Shown: positions 30,416 to 39,324 of the stretch, in pieces
Layout of the letters: each line of letters starts with the position of its first letter
How positions within the stretch are numbered: position 1 is the first letter of the stretch
DNA from: Bacillus sp. CECT 9360
GTDB taxonomy: Bacteria; Bacillota; Bacilli; Bacillales; DSM-1321
Length of the DNA stretch: 64,000 bases
Reading direction: 5' to 3'
NCBI RefSeq assembly: GCF_918741275.1
Contig: NZ_CAKKNA010000006.1
Coordinates: 62,001 to 126,000, forward strand
The notes under the pieces: generated by a model
What the model was told of the DNA's origin: nothing
Databases searched by the model: none
The model's input: the letters and a program-made list of their open reading frames with translations, nothing else
Made by a program: the position numbers and the translations under genes

Positions 30416-31153
30416 TCAAGGTGTTTCCGCTTTTTTATTCAAAAATATCGGTTTTTTTGTTTTTTCATCGATTGTATAAGGCAACGAATACGCCGGTACA
30501 AATTCTGAATCATCCGTCAGAACTGAACGGATATCCTCACCGGGTTTGTAACCTTTTTTCGTTTTTTTCAAGGCATCATAAAGGTCAGCGGTGTAATCCA
30601 CATACAGCTCGACATCGGAATTGATGATAATCGGCAGCTGTTTTTGTGAATAAGGACTCATAACGGTCGGTGCATCATTAAGTCCCATCTTCTCATAATC
30701 CAATGTAAAAACCTCATCAGAGAGGCGCTCTTTATACGGGGGATAGCCGTTTTTTTGTCTATAGGCGGTCAGGCGAAGGTTTAAATCCTGAATCTCCTGG
30801 GCAATCCTCACATCAAATATTTTCGCCGTTGGATTTGTTTCTTCATCAATGATCACATATTGAAAAACCCCGCCTGTCTCAAAGGCATTCCCTGGTGGTT
30901 CCGCCATATATCTAGGAGCAATCTTCTTGAAATCCACAAGATGTTTTTGATAATAAGGTGTTTCCGCCGGCTTCGTTTTAATCGGCAGAATCCCGCCTTC
31001 GTCTTCTTTGAACTGGTTAATCGCGCTTTGAACAGATTGTATCTGCTCTTTATACGGAACCTGTTTCTCTGCTATTTCCTGATCAGGATACAAACATCCT
31101 GTCAGAAAAAGAGATACGATCAACAGGATTGCCGTTAATTTAACTCTTATCAT
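30416..31153 (-). CDS. yphF: Lipoprotein YphF
   Basis: A 245-residue predicted lipoprotein: signal peptide with lipobox LTGC, the cysteine at about residue 20, then a soluble extracytoplasmic domain. The ATG at 31153 follows GAGGGAAT; the frame extending to 31168 adds residues before the signal peptide. Matches YphF by sequence pattern and by its place near yphE and gpsA. Role unknown. Confidence 0.85.
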   Translation of the reverse strand: MIRVKLTAILLIVSLFLTGCLYPDQEIAEKQVPYKEQIQSVQSAINQFKEDEGGILPIKTKPAETPYYQKHLVDFKKIAPRYMAEPPGNAFETGGVFQYVIIDEETNPTAKIFDVRIAQEIQDLNLRLTAYRQKNGYPPYKERLSDEVFTLDYEKMGLNDAPTVMSPYSQKQLPIIINSDVELYVDYTADLYDALKKTKKGYKPGEDIRSVLTDDSEFVPAYSLPYTIDEKTKKPIFLNKKAETP

Positions 31154-31168
31154 ATCTAATTCCCTCAC

Positions 31169-31366
31169 CTATGCTGTCGGTCCGCTGAATACGACAAAAA
31201 ATATAATCAAACCAGCCAATATCATTAATATGTAGGCAAAAATGGCAGAAAAGACCCGAAGGAACCCTTTAAGCTTATAGCGGCTTAAATAAATGGTTAA
31301 GATAGAAATAAACATAAAGCCCATAGCAGCAAATGAAATCCACATTTTTTGCAATGCTGGTGTCAT
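31169..31366 (-). CDS. yphE: DUF2768 small membrane protein YphE
   Basis: 65 residues, two transmembrane helices (about residues 6-26 and 38-60) joined by a short basic loop (SRYKLKG). Matches the DUF2768/YphE family of small Bacillus membrane proteins. It lies 15 bases upstream of yphF and is probably co-transcribed. Function unknown. Confidence 0.85.
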   Translation of the reverse strand: MTPALQKMWISFAAMGFMFISILTIYLSRYKLKGFLRVFSAIFAYILMILAGLIIFFVVFSGPTA

Positions 31367-31454
31367 AGATCCTCACTCCTTTATTCGAAAGTATTATAAC
31401 ACAAGCCGACTTTTCCGAATACAACTAACTTTGAGTACAGCATTCCCAGGAATA

Positions 31455-31487
31455 TAAAAAAAGCAGAAGACATAATATCTTCTGCGA
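31455..31487 (-). terminator. Terminator after gpsA
   Basis: GCAGAAGA/TCTTCTGC stem, 7-base loop, T run on the minus strand. It lies 130 bases beyond the gpsA stop, before yphE. Confidence 0.85.
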
Positions 31488-31621
31488 TTTGACTAAATCC
31501 CCCATAAAACCAGGTCAGAATACTAGTTTACTACGTTGCATTGTATGCACGATATGAAAGAGACGCATCCTCTAATGCCTATTTTTCTAAAATAATTGTT
31601 TCCTAACTGTTTTCCTTCAGC

Positions 31622-32674
31622 TTAATCATTCAGTCTGGATCCGAGAATGTGAATCAGGTCTTCCATTTCATCGGTTTTGGTGCGGTTCATCAAAGTGTCC
31701 ACTGAATCCTTCACATTCATGCCGTTAAACAATACATTATATAAAGCATTTGTAATCGGCATATTGACATCATATTTTTGGGCAAGCTGGTAAGCCGCTT
31801 TTGTCGTTCGGACTCCTTCAACAACCATTCCCATATTTTCGAGGACCTCAATCAGGTTTTGTCCCTTTCCCAGCATATTCCCGGCTCTCCAGTTTCGGGA
31901 ATGAATGCTTGTACAAGTTACAATTAAATCGCCAATCCCTGTCAAACCTGAAAAAGTAAGCGGGTTGGCACCCATCGCGGTTCCTAATCTCGAAATCTCT
32001 GCCAGGCCTCGCGTAATCAGTGCGGCTTTCGCGTTATCCCCGTATCCTAAACCATCTGTTATTCCTGCGGCGAGAGCAATGATGTTCTTTAAGGCGCCGC
32101 CGATTTCAACACCTACTATATCAGGGTTTGTGTACACCCGGAAATTTTGGTTGATAAATAAATCCTGAATTCTTTCGGCAGCTGCCATATTCTTAGAAGA
32201 CACTGCAACGGTTGTAGGGTGACGCAGGCTCACTTCCTCGGCGTGGCTCGGTCCGGAAAGCACCACGACATCATCAAGCAGTCCGGCAGGCATTTCTTCT
32301 TCGATCATTTCTGAAATGCGTAAAAGCGTATCAGGCTCTATCCCTTTGCTGACATGGACGATCGTAAGCGGAGTTTTTACAATTTTAACGATTTGTCTAA
32401 GGATTTCCCTGATCGCTTTAGTTGGTACAGCAAGTATGATGTCCGTCATTCCGTCAAGCGTCTCTGCTAAAGAAGTGTAACCGGTGATTCCAGGCGGCAA
32501 TTCAATTTCCGGAAGGTATTTTCGGTTCGTACGATTCTCATTTATTTCTTTAATTCGTTCTTCATTATGGCCCCATAGCCTAACATGATGTTCATTGTCT
32601 GCCAACACAAGAGCTAAAGCGGTTCCCCAGCTTCCTGCTCCGATTACGGCAATTTTTTGCTTTTTTTGCGTCAT
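31622..32674 (-). CDS. gpsA: Glycerol-3-phosphate dehydrogenase [NAD(P)+] GpsA
   Basis: Reduces dihydroxyacetone phosphate to sn-glycerol-3-phosphate for phospholipids. 350 residues: NAD-binding [17 protein letters not shown], the catalytic-lysine segment [14 protein letters not shown] and the [12 protein letters not shown] region. The ATG at 32674 lies behind GAGGTG; it overlaps nothing, the der stop being 17 bases upstream. Confidence 0.97.
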   Translation of the reverse strand: MTQKKQKIAVIGAGSWGTALALVLADNEHHVRLWGHNEERIKEINENRTNRKYLPEIELPPGITGYTSLAETLDGMTDIILAVPTKAIREILRQIVKIVKTPLTIVHVSKGIEPDTLLRISEMIEEEMPAGLLDDVVVLSGPSHAEEVSLRHPTTVAVSSKNMAAAERIQDLFINQNFRVYTNPDIVGVEIGGALKNIIALAAGITDGLGYGDNAKAALITRGLAEISRLGTAMGANPLTFSGLTGIGDLIVTCTSIHSRNWRAGNMLGKGQNLIEVLENMGMVVEGVRTTKAAYQLAQKYDVNMPITNALYNVLFNGMNVKDSVDTLMNRTKTDEMEDLIHILGSRLND

Positions 32675-32690
32675 GTTCAGCACCTCTTCA

Positions 32691-34001
32691 TTATTTTCTT
32701 TGACGACCAAAGATTCTAATAGGTGTCCCCTCGAAGTTGAACGCATCCCGAATTCTGTTTTCCAAAAATCTTTCGTATGAGAAATGCAGAAGCTCAGGAT
32801 CGTTTACGAATACGACAAAGGTCGGCGGTTTTACTGCAACCTGGGTTGTATAATAAATTTTTAGCCGGCTGCCGTTATGAGTGGGAGTTGGATTCATCGC
32901 TACTGCGTCCATGATTACTTCATTCAAGACATTAGTTTGAACACGAAGCGCATGTGCTTCGCTGACTTGATCGATAATAGGAAACAAAGAGTTCACTCGT
33001 TGCTTTGTTTTTGCCGATAAATAAACGATTGGCGCGTAATCAAGGAAAAGGAAGTGCGCCCGGATTTTTTCTTCAAATTCTTTCATCGTTTTCTCGTCTT
33101 TTTCAATGGCATCCCATTTATTGACGACAATGATGACACCTCTGCCTGCTTCATGGGCGTAACCTGCGATTTTTTTATCTTGTTCCCTAATGCCTTCCTC
33201 CGCATTTAATAAGACAAGAACCACATCTGAACGTTCAATCGCCCTTAAAGCTCGAAGCACGCTGTATTTTTCCGTGCTTTCATATACCTTTCCTTTTTTC
33301 CTCATTCCTGCCGTATCGATAATGACGTATTCTTTGTCATTAAATGTGTAAGGTGAATCGATCGCATCCCTTGTCGTACCTTCTATTTCGCTTACAATAA
33401 CCCGGTCTTCCCCGAGCAACGCATTGACAAGTGACGATTTTCCGACATTAGGCCGCCCGATTAAGCTGAACTTAATGACATCGTCATCGTAATCCTGTTC
33501 ATTAAACTGCGGGAAGTGGGCGGCCACCTGATCAAGAAGATCGCCAAGCCCTAGACCATGAGATCCAGAGATGGGAAACGGATCGCCAAAACCAAGTGCA
33601 TAAAAGTCGTATATCTGGTCTCTCATTTCAGGATTGTCAACCTTATTTACCGCCAGAACAACCGGCTTCTTTGATTTGTAAAGGATTTTCGCCACTTCAT
33701 CGTCAGCGGAGGTCACTCCCTCCCGACCGTTTGTCATAAAAATAATGACATCCGCCTCATCTATCGCAATTTCTGCCTGTTGGCGAATCTGTTCGAGGAA
33801 AGGCTCATCGCCAATATCAATTCCTCCTGTATCTATGATGTTAAAGTCGTGTGTCAGCCATTCGCCAGAGCTGTATATTCGATCTCTAGTCACGCCTGGG
33901 ACATCTTCGACAATGGAAACCCGTTCTCCGACGATTCGATTAAAAATAGTCGATTTTCCTACGTTTGGACGCCCAACTATGGCCACTACCGGTTTCGGCA
34001 T
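32691..34001 (-). CDS. der: Ribosome-associated GTPase Der (EngA)
   Basis: An essential GTPase in 50S ribosome assembly with two tandem G domains. 436 residues: first P-loop GRPNVGKST and DTGGI, second P-loop GRPNVGKSS and [14 protein letters not shown] and NKWD specificity motifs, then the C-terminal KH-like domain. The ATG at 34001 follows GGGTGGAG. Confidence 0.97.
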   Translation of the reverse strand: MPKPVVAIVGRPNVGKSTIFNRIVGERVSIVEDVPGVTRDRIYSSGEWLTHDFNIIDTGGIDIGDEPFLEQIRQQAEIAIDEADVIIFMTNGREGVTSADDEVAKILYKSKKPVVLAVNKVDNPEMRDQIYDFYALGFGDPFPISGSHGLGLGDLLDQVAAHFPQFNEQDYDDDVIKFSLIGRPNVGKSSLVNALLGEDRVIVSEIEGTTRDAIDSPYTFNDKEYVIIDTAGMRKKGKVYESTEKYSVLRALRAIERSDVVLVLLNAEEGIREQDKKIAGYAHEAGRGVIIVVNKWDAIEKDEKTMKEFEEKIRAHFLFLDYAPIVYLSAKTKQRVNSLFPIIDQVSEAHALRVQTNVLNEVIMDAVAMNPTPTHNGSRLKIYYTTQVAVKPPTFVVFVNDPELLHFSYERFLENRIRDAFNFEGTPIRIFGRQRK

Positions 34002-34163
34002 ATTTCTCCACCCTTTCAAGCCTGTTTATCTGTGTTTATGGAATTCAATTAATTATGTTAAAATTTCATTAATTTCCATGTGATTTCTTGTTTTTCCTAG
34101 AATAACCTTGACTAACTATCATATAGTATCAAATTTTTCAGGAACCAACAATGATTGTCTACA

Positions 34164-34778
34164 TCATCTCACCCTTGACGCTCCTTTTGCCGCGCCCTGA
34201 TTGGCAATCATCCCCTGGATTAAGCGACTGATAAATTCCAATGAAGCCCAAGTCAAATTCATCAATAAAACAAGGACAGCACTATCCAACCATGCATAAG
34301 ACCCTGCTTTATATGGGATCGAGTTACCGAGTAACAATCCCGAAAAAATAGTCTCTCCTATGAGCATTCCGACTAACAGGGCGCCAAATCGTAACTTCCA
34401 TTCATGAATAATAAGAAGGACAAGGTAATTAATTAACACGCCGAACATCCAATCCGCCTTGAATATCAGCCACACCGGGTCCAACATTGCATAAAGCTGA
34501 AAGCACGCGTACCCTAAAGAAATGATAAAGCTGCTAACGATAAATTCGATGGTTCTCCATAAACTCTGATTTCTTATATAAAAGCAACAAACCAATAATA
34601 AGTACATAGAGGAAATATGAATCACGTAACGGTATACCTGAAGCTCATATGCAGCTAAAACCATAACCACAAGCAAGTGGAATAAAAACCAATAACGGCC
34701 TTGAAATGTTTTCGGGATAAAAAACATCACGATTACCCAGGCCATCCATAAAATCCAATAAAAAAACAATCCATCCAT
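34164..34778 (-). CDS. yphA: YphA-family membrane protein
   Basis: A 204-residue integral membrane protein with about six or seven hydrophobic segments and a short basic C-terminus. Assigned to YphA (SeaA) by position directly upstream of der and by general sequence character. Function is not established. The ATG at 34778 follows ATAGGAGG. Confidence 0.78.
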   Translation of the reverse strand: MDGLFFYWILWMAWVIVMFFIPKTFQGRYWFLFHLLVVMVLAAYELQVYRYVIHISSMYLLLVCCFYIRNQSLWRTIEFIVSSFIISLGYACFQLYAMLDPVWLIFKADWMFGVLINYLVLLIIHEWKLRFGALLVGMLIGETIFSGLLLGNSIPYKAGSYAWLDSAVLVLLMNLTWASLEFISRLIQGMIANQGAAKGASRVR

Positions 34779-34841
34779 ACTATTTCCTCCTATAGGAAAC
34801 ATTATGTCTTCTTTCTAGGAGAATTAAACGGGAAAGCCGGC

Positions 34842-35012
34842 CATAATCGGTGGATAAAGTGAAACTTCCATCGGTGTGGGTTTTGTTCATCCCCCACCGA
34901 TGGTTAGTTGAACCAATCGGACTTTTACAGGCAGTTGTTCCCCCACTTATCCTTGTTTTTCCATTCAAGTCTTAAAGTGGGGGTCTTACTGCCCGTTAAA
35001 GCGGGATAAATT
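34842..35012 (-). mobile_element. Palindromic element resembling IS200/IS605-type ends
   Basis: Seen directly: a 13-base imperfect stem (34868-34880 with 34891-34903); then nested stems GGCAGT/ACTGCC (34930-34935, 34988-34993) and CCCCCACTT/AAGTGGGGG (34940-34948, 34975-34983); then CCCG/CGGG (34992-35005). There is no transposase gene. The arrangement of sub-terminal imperfect hairpins without terminal inverted repeats fits an IS200/IS605-derived non-autonomous element or solo end. That class is inferred, not proven. Confidence 0.55.
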
Positions 35013-35050
35013 CTTTTATTATAGCAACGCTAAACTTAGGAGGTGTTAAA

Positions 35051-35182
35051 ATGGGCAAAGATCGTCAGGAGAAAAAATTACGAGAGAGCAGGACCGTGGA
35101 ATCCGATAGAGACCAAGCCTTGGATAAACCGGGGGCAACGAAAATGGAAAGTGCGGATAGACGCGACAGAAATAAAAGGTAA
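35051..35182 (+). CDS. ypzI: Small protein YpzI
   Basis: 43 residues, highly charged, starting MGKDRQEKKL and containing VESDRDQ and PGAT, matching the YpzI family of small Bacillus proteins. The ATG at 35051 follows GGAGGTG at good spacing, and the stop is TAA at 35180. Its place near yphA and ypfD agrees with B. subtilis. Function unknown. It is one of the few plus-strand genes and is flanked by mobile-element debris on both sides. Confidence 0.85.
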   Translation: MGKDRQEKKLRESRTVESDRDQALDKPGATKMESADRRDRNKR

Positions 35183-35186
35183 AAAA

Positions 35187-35262
35187 AGCTGCACCGATTT
35201 GGTGCAGCTTCAGACTGTAGACAAACTGGATGAAATCGAGTTTGCCTGCAGTTATTTTTTTA
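35187..35262 (+). terminator. Tandem hairpins after ypzI
   Basis: The first stem is AAGCTGCACC/GGTGCAGCTT (35187-35211), with a T run on the minus side. The second (35214-35252) pairs ACTGTAGACAAACT with AGTTTGCCTGCAGT at 12 of 14 positions and is followed by TATTTTTTTA on the plus strand, a good ypzI terminator. The first hairpin sequence recurs almost exactly at 35844-35867. Confidence 0.7.
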
Positions 35263-35282
35263 TTTGGCCTGTTAATGGGGTC

Positions 35283-35413
35283 TGTTGATTTCCGTTCCAG
35301 GCGCTTCGCTTTCCGCGGGGTGGGCGGTGAGCCTCCTCGTCGCATGCTCCTGCGGGGTCTCACCTGTCCCGCTGCTCCCGCAGGAGTCTTCGCGCCTTCC
35401 ACTCCAATCAACA
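35283..35413. mobile_element. MITE-like GC-rich element
   Basis: About 131 bases bounded by imperfect inverted ends starting TGTTGATT and ending AATCAACA, with GC content well above its surroundings. Internal inverted segments (CTCCTGCGGG / CCCGCAGGAG) are visible. No ORF. The sequence type resembles short repeats widespread in Bacillus intergenic DNA. Confidence 0.65.
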
Positions 35414-35473
35414 GGCTTTTAAACGTTTACTATGGAACGTTCCTAACATCTATTTTAAAATGGATACATAAAA

Positions 35474-35734
35474 TGATTGAGGTGACGAGGCATATTTGGC
35501 AGGATTATGTAGAGGAAACAGATCATTTGCGACACCACAAGGATGTAAAACCAATCTATGCGAAACGCAAAAACGATAGAACGCCTATTCGCAGATGCAA
35601 AAGAAAAGCATGGCATGCGTTGGACAAAGTTAAGGGGACTTAAAAAATTGTCGATGCAGGCGATGCTTACTTTCGCTGCCATGAATTTGAAGAAGATGGC
35701 AAACTGGACATGGCAAGGTCCAGAAATGACCTAA
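35474..35734 (+). pseudogene. IS1182-type transposase C-terminal remnant, frameshifted
   Basis: Translation begins with IWQDYVEETDHLRHHKDVKP then IYAKRK in one frame. After a one-base loss near 35572 it continues in another frame as TIERLFADAKEKHGMRW through LKKLSMQAMLTFAAMNL to NWTWQGPEMT and a stop. This is the C-terminal end of an IS1182/IS5-like DDE transposase; the ADAKEKHGMRW region holds the catalytic Glu area. The N-terminal two thirds are gone and a MITE lies just upstream. Non-functional. Confidence 0.8.
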
Positions 35735-35795
35735 TAAATAAGGCTAAGTGAGGTCCACTCACACTCCAAATAAGCAAAAATAGAAATAATCACTA

Positions 35796-35834
35796 AAAAG
35801 GGGTTCGGAATGAGACCATTCCGAACCCCTTTTG
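35796..35834. terminator. Strong bidirectional terminator downstream of ypfD
   Basis: A near-perfect 17-bp stem (AAAAGGGGTTCGGAATG against its complement) with a 3-base loop and T runs on both sides. It may terminate ypfD (minus) or be part of the IS remnant's right end. Confidence 0.85.
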
Positions 35835-35878
35835 TCGACAATCTATAGCTGAACCGATTTGGTGCAGCTTTTCTGGCA

Positions 35879-37015
35879 TTATTTAAATTTCTTTAATTGC
35901 TCCCCAATCATATCACCAAGCTGAAATCCATTGGATTCTTCTGGAAGCTCATAATTCGAGTCTTCTTTAGCCTGTGATTCCTGGAGCTCTTTAATGCTTA
36001 ACGATAAACGCTGCTCCGCTTCATTGACATCAAGAACCTTTACCTGCACAGTTTCTCCTTCTTTCAGGACTTCCTGCGGTGTGCCGATGTGTTTATGAGA
36101 AATTTGCGAAATATGGACAAGTCCCTCCACGCCAGGGAAGATTTCAACAAAAGCACCGAAAGAAACAAGGCGTTTCACAACTCCTTCAAGAACGGCCCCT
36201 TTTGCGGCTTTATCCGCAATATCCGTCCAAGGTCCAGGAAGGGTTTCTTTAACAGAAAGTGAAATTCTTTCGTTATCACGGTCAACGGAAAGGACCTTAA
36301 CCTTCAGTTTTTCTCCTTCTTTCACGACATCGGAAGCTTTTTCAACATGCTCGTGCGAGAGTTGAGAAATATGAACAAGCCCATCTACACCACCGATATC
36401 AACGAAAGCTCCAAAGTCCGTGATTCTTTGTACGGTACCTTCGATAACCTGGCCGCTTTCAATGGAATCAAGCACTTCTCCTTTTTTCAGCTCTTTCTGA
36501 TCCTGTACAACAGCGCGGTGTGAAAGGATTAAGCGGTTCTTTTCTTTATCCAGTTCAACAATTTTAAACGTTAATGTTTTATTCTTATAATCGGCAAAAT
36601 CTTCCACAAAATAATCTTCTACGAGCGAAGCAGGGACAAATCCTCTCACACCCAAGTCAACAACGAGACCGCCTTTGACGACATCTTTGACTTCGGCTTC
36701 GAAGACCTCCTCTGACTCGAATTTCTTTTCCAGTTCATCCCACGCCTTTAATGCGTCGATTTTGCGCTTGGACAGGATAAGAGCCTCTTCTTCCACTTTA
36801 ATGACTTCAAGCTCTAGCTCTTCTCCTTCAGAAATCGCATCGGAAGCCTTTTCGACATGCAGGCTGGAGAGCTCGCTGATCGGAATGATTCCGTCAGTTT
36901 TGCTGTTCTCAACATCTACAATCACCTGTTTTTCTTCAACTTTAGATACTCTGGCCTTTACCTTATCGCCAACTTCATAGTTGTTTACCTCTACTTGGTT
37001 CATGTCTTCTGTCAT
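35879..37015 (-). CDS. ypfD: 30S ribosomal protein S1 homologue YpfD
   Basis: An RNA-binding protein made of four S1 (OB-fold) domains, roughly residues 14-85, 102-168, 187-256 and 272-342, seen as repeats of the type GxVxxxxxFGAFVxIxxGVEGLVHISQ. 378 residues, the short Firmicute form rather than the six-domain proteobacterial S1. The C-terminal tail is acidic. The ATG at 37015 follows AAGGAGGAG. Role in translation or RNA metabolism; not essential in B. subtilis. Confidence 0.94.
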   Translation of the reverse strand: MTEDMNQVEVNNYEVGDKVKARVSKVEEKQVIVDVENSKTDGIIPISELSSLHVEKASDAISEGEELELEVIKVEEEALILSKRKIDALKAWDELEKKFESEEVFEAEVKDVVKGGLVVDLGVRGFVPASLVEDYFVEDFADYKNKTLTFKIVELDKEKNRLILSHRAVVQDQKELKKGEVLDSIESGQVIEGTVQRITDFGAFVDIGGVDGLVHISQLSHEHVEKASDVVKEGEKLKVKVLSVDRDNERISLSVKETLPGPWTDIADKAAKGAVLEGVVKRLVSFGAFVEIFPGVEGLVHISQISHKHIGTPQEVLKEGETVQVKVLDVNEAEQRLSLSIKELQESQAKEDSNYELPEESNGFQLGDMIGEQLKKFK

Positions 37016-37136
37016 TACGACTCCTCCTTAACCCATGACTGTTCTGCAGAATTTCTTATCTAATAAATTCGTAATTCGGAATAATCCCCTTTTTTATAAA
37101 TTCTAATAAATAAAGGAAATTGTCAAGCAAGAAGGA

Positions 37137-37724
37137 TTATTTATGCGCAGAAATTAAGCCCCTGATTTCATCCATAATGATTTTTGTCGCTTCATCGGCA
37201 GATATCTTTTTCTCCCTGTATTCGGTGAAATCAATCGGTTTTCCATAGACAACTTTTAATGGATTAAGAGCTTTGTATGGACCAATTATGGCGCAAGGAA
37301 CAATTTTCGCATTAGAGCGCAACGCGAAAAATCCAGCCCCTGCCATAGCTTCGCCGAGTTCGCCCGTTTTACTTCGTGTTCCTTCAGGAAACAAGCCCAA
37401 AACCTTCCCTTCCTTAAGAAGTGAAAGGCCTTTCCTGAGAGCTTCCCTGTCACTCATTCCCCTTTTCACCGGAAAAGCATTAACCTTTGGTAGAATATTT
37501 TTTAATAAAGGAACATGAAAAGCCTCATCTTTGGCCATAAAGTGAATATCCCGGGGACAGGTGATCCCCACTATCGGCGGATCCAGATTGTCAATGTGAT
37601 TGGCACAAATCAAAACACCGCCTTCTTTCGGAAAATCCTCTTTACCTATTGTTTTAACCCTATATATGGGACTTAAAACTATTTTCACAACGTTTTTGGC
37701 AAATGTATAAAACTTCAAATTCAT
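37137..37724 (-). CDS. plsC: 1-acyl-sn-glycerol-3-phosphate acyltransferase PlsC
   Basis: Acylates lysophosphatidate to phosphatidate at the membrane. 195 residues. The catalytic H(x)4D box is seen in [10 protein letters not shown] and the substrate box in [11 protein letters not shown]. One hydrophobic segment at the N-terminus. The start overlaps the cmk stop by four bases, implying co-translation with cmk. Confidence 0.95.
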   Translation of the reverse strand: MNLKFYTFAKNVVKIVLSPIYRVKTIGKEDFPKEGGVLICANHIDNLDPPIVGITCPRDIHFMAKDEAFHVPLLKNILPKVNAFPVKRGMSDREALRKGLSLLKEGKVLGLFPEGTRSKTGELGEAMAGAGFFALRSNAKIVPCAIIGPYKALNPLKVVYGKPIDFTEYREKKISADEATKIIMDEIRGLISAHK

Positions 37725-38395
37725 CTTATCCTTTCTTCAATCAATACCATTACTTTTTCCGCCACTTGTTGGATCGACAAAGAAGTTGTATCAATTTCAA
37801 CCGCTTCACTAGCCTTTCTTAGCGGAGCTACCTCCCTCTCGGAATCCAGCTTATCACGCAAGGCAATCTCTTCTTTTAATTTCTCGAGATCGGAGGAAAA
37901 ACCCTTTTGGATATTTTCCTGATGGCGCCGAGATGCACGCTCCTCCACCGATGCAATCAGGAATATCTTTACCTCGGCATTCGGAAGGACATGTGTGCCT
38001 ATGTCCCTGCCATCCATTACCACACCACCTTGTTCTCCGAAAAGCTGCTGCCTTCTTACCATTTCTTTTCGTATCGACTTATGCTTCGATACCTCTGAAA
38101 CAGACGCAGTGACTTCGTTATTGCGAATTGCTTCGGTTACATTTTGGTCATCCAAGAAAACGAGCTGCCCAGATTCACTCGGCTTTAGCTCAATGGCTGT
38201 ATCATCCAATAAATGAGTCAGGGCCGCTTCATTCCCGATATCAATCCCGTCGTTCAACGCTTTATATGTTAACGCTCTGTACATAGCGCCTGTGTCTACG
38301 TATATGTAATTGAATTTTTCCGCAACCATTTTCGCGACAGTGCTTTTCCCCGCTGCCGCAGGCCCGTCAATTGCAACTGATATTTTCTTTTCCAT
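37721..38395 (-). CDS. cmk: Cytidylate kinase Cmk
   Basis: Phosphorylates CMP and dCMP. 224 residues with P-loop [12 protein letters not shown] at residue 8, [10 protein letters not shown], the [10 protein letters not shown] segment and the SVEERASRR lid. The ATG at 38395 follows TGGGAGGAT. Upstream of plsC in an operon. Confidence 0.97.
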   Translation of the reverse strand: MEKKISVAIDGPAAAGKSTVAKMVAEKFNYIYVDTGAMYRALTYKALNDGIDIGNEAALTHLLDDTAIELKPSESGQLVFLDDQNVTEAIRNNEVTASVSEVSKHKSIRKEMVRRQQLFGEQGGVVMDGRDIGTHVLPNAEVKIFLIASVEERASRRHQENIQKGFSSDLEKLKEEIALRDKLDSEREVAPLRKASEAVEIDTTSLSIQQVAEKVMVLIEERIR

Positions 38396-38570
38396 AAATC
38401 CTCCCAAGATCCAGACAGTCAAGCTGTCATTTTTAATGCATTTCTAGTTTATCACAAAAGGTTAGATGATTATGAATAAAAGTGGTGCTTTAAGAGGTGT
38501 CAGAATTTCCTTGGTTTTTTATAGTACTTGCTTAATTTATTTCATTTTCAAAATACGCCTGAAAATATGG

Positions 38571-38990
38571 TTAGGCTAATTGTTCGTCCTTTTCGATGCC
38601 ATGTCTATAAATGTTAAATACTTTATGGATATCATCATTAGCTTTTTCAATATACTCTTTCACTTTTAAATAACTTCGCCAATAGTCGAACTAATACTTG
38701 ATAAATCAATATGATGCGTTTGTTCGTGAGCTAATACAACGAATAAATGCTCTTCCGAATAGTTCCTATAAAAATTTCGTACTTCGTGCAGCTCTTTATC
38801 GTCTAATTGCTTTATAAAAAGTTGTTGCCAATTCTGTACTCGTCCAAATGACCCCTTTGGGCAAAGTGTTTAATTGAAATTGAACGGTTAATATCCTCTG
38901 ATAATCTTCAAGTTTTTTCATATACTTATCAGTAGTAGATTGATATTGATGAACCTCTTCTGCTGTTTCAAAAGCTAAAATTCTTTTCAT
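38571..38990 (-). pseudogene. Broken gene for a small HExxH zincin-like protein
   Basis: Starts at ATG 38990 with MKRILAFETAEEVHQYQ. After about 60 codons the reading frame shifts (near 38818) to continue as LFIKQLDDKELHEV, then FFxYRNYSEEHLFVV-like residues and LAHEQTHHIDLSS, which contains HExxH. It shifts again near 38675 to YLKVKEYIEKANDDIHK and ends at a TAA (38571). Joined, it would encode about 140 residues of one protein. I do not recognise the family; the HEQTH core suggests a metallopeptidase-like fold. Two frameshifts make it a likely pseudogene unless there are sequencing errors. Confidence 0.65.
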
Positions 38991-39040
38991 GTAATCAACT
39001 CCTTGTTCAATTATCACAACTTATTTAAAATAACTTTAAC

Positions 39041-39070
39041 AAAAAAAAGCAGGGGAAGGGACCCCTGCTA
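39041..39070 (-). terminator. Terminator at the end of ypfB
   Basis: AGCAGGGG/CCCCTGCT stem, 6-base loop, eight T residues on the minus strand; its stem begins at the ypfB stop codon. Confidence 0.88.
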
Positions 39071-39250
39071 ATTTTCATCATTAAATGTTTCAATGATTTT
39101 GGTATAGTTATTTTTTGTAACGCCTTCATAAGCAGCCAGCTTCTTTAGTTCTAAAAAGGAATCAGCACGGTGAAAAACAGCCTGAAAGGCAAGCAGACAA
39201 ATCACCTGTATCAGTATTAGCTTAATGATGATCCGTTCAATGGATTTCAT
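39068..39250 (-). CDS. ypfB: DUF5359 small membrane protein YpfB
   Basis: 60 residues with one transmembrane helix (about 8-26) after a basic start (MKSIERIIIK) and a short polar C-terminal part. Matches the YpfB/DUF5359 family by length, pattern and place between cmk and ypfA. Function unknown. Confidence 0.82.
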   Translation of the reverse strand: MKSIERIIIKLILIQVICLLAFQAVFHRADSFLELKKLAAYEGVTKNNYTKIIETFNDEN

Positions 39251-39324
39251 GGCGACCCATCCTTACCGTCTTTTCTAGACAGTATGGAACTGAGCCATGC
39301 TTTTCATTCACATTACTAAAAAAA

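Noticed and set aside
34780..34968. Minus-strand frame of 62 codons upstream of yphA
   Set aside because: Coincides with the palindromic element; the hairpins explain the sequence better than a protein.
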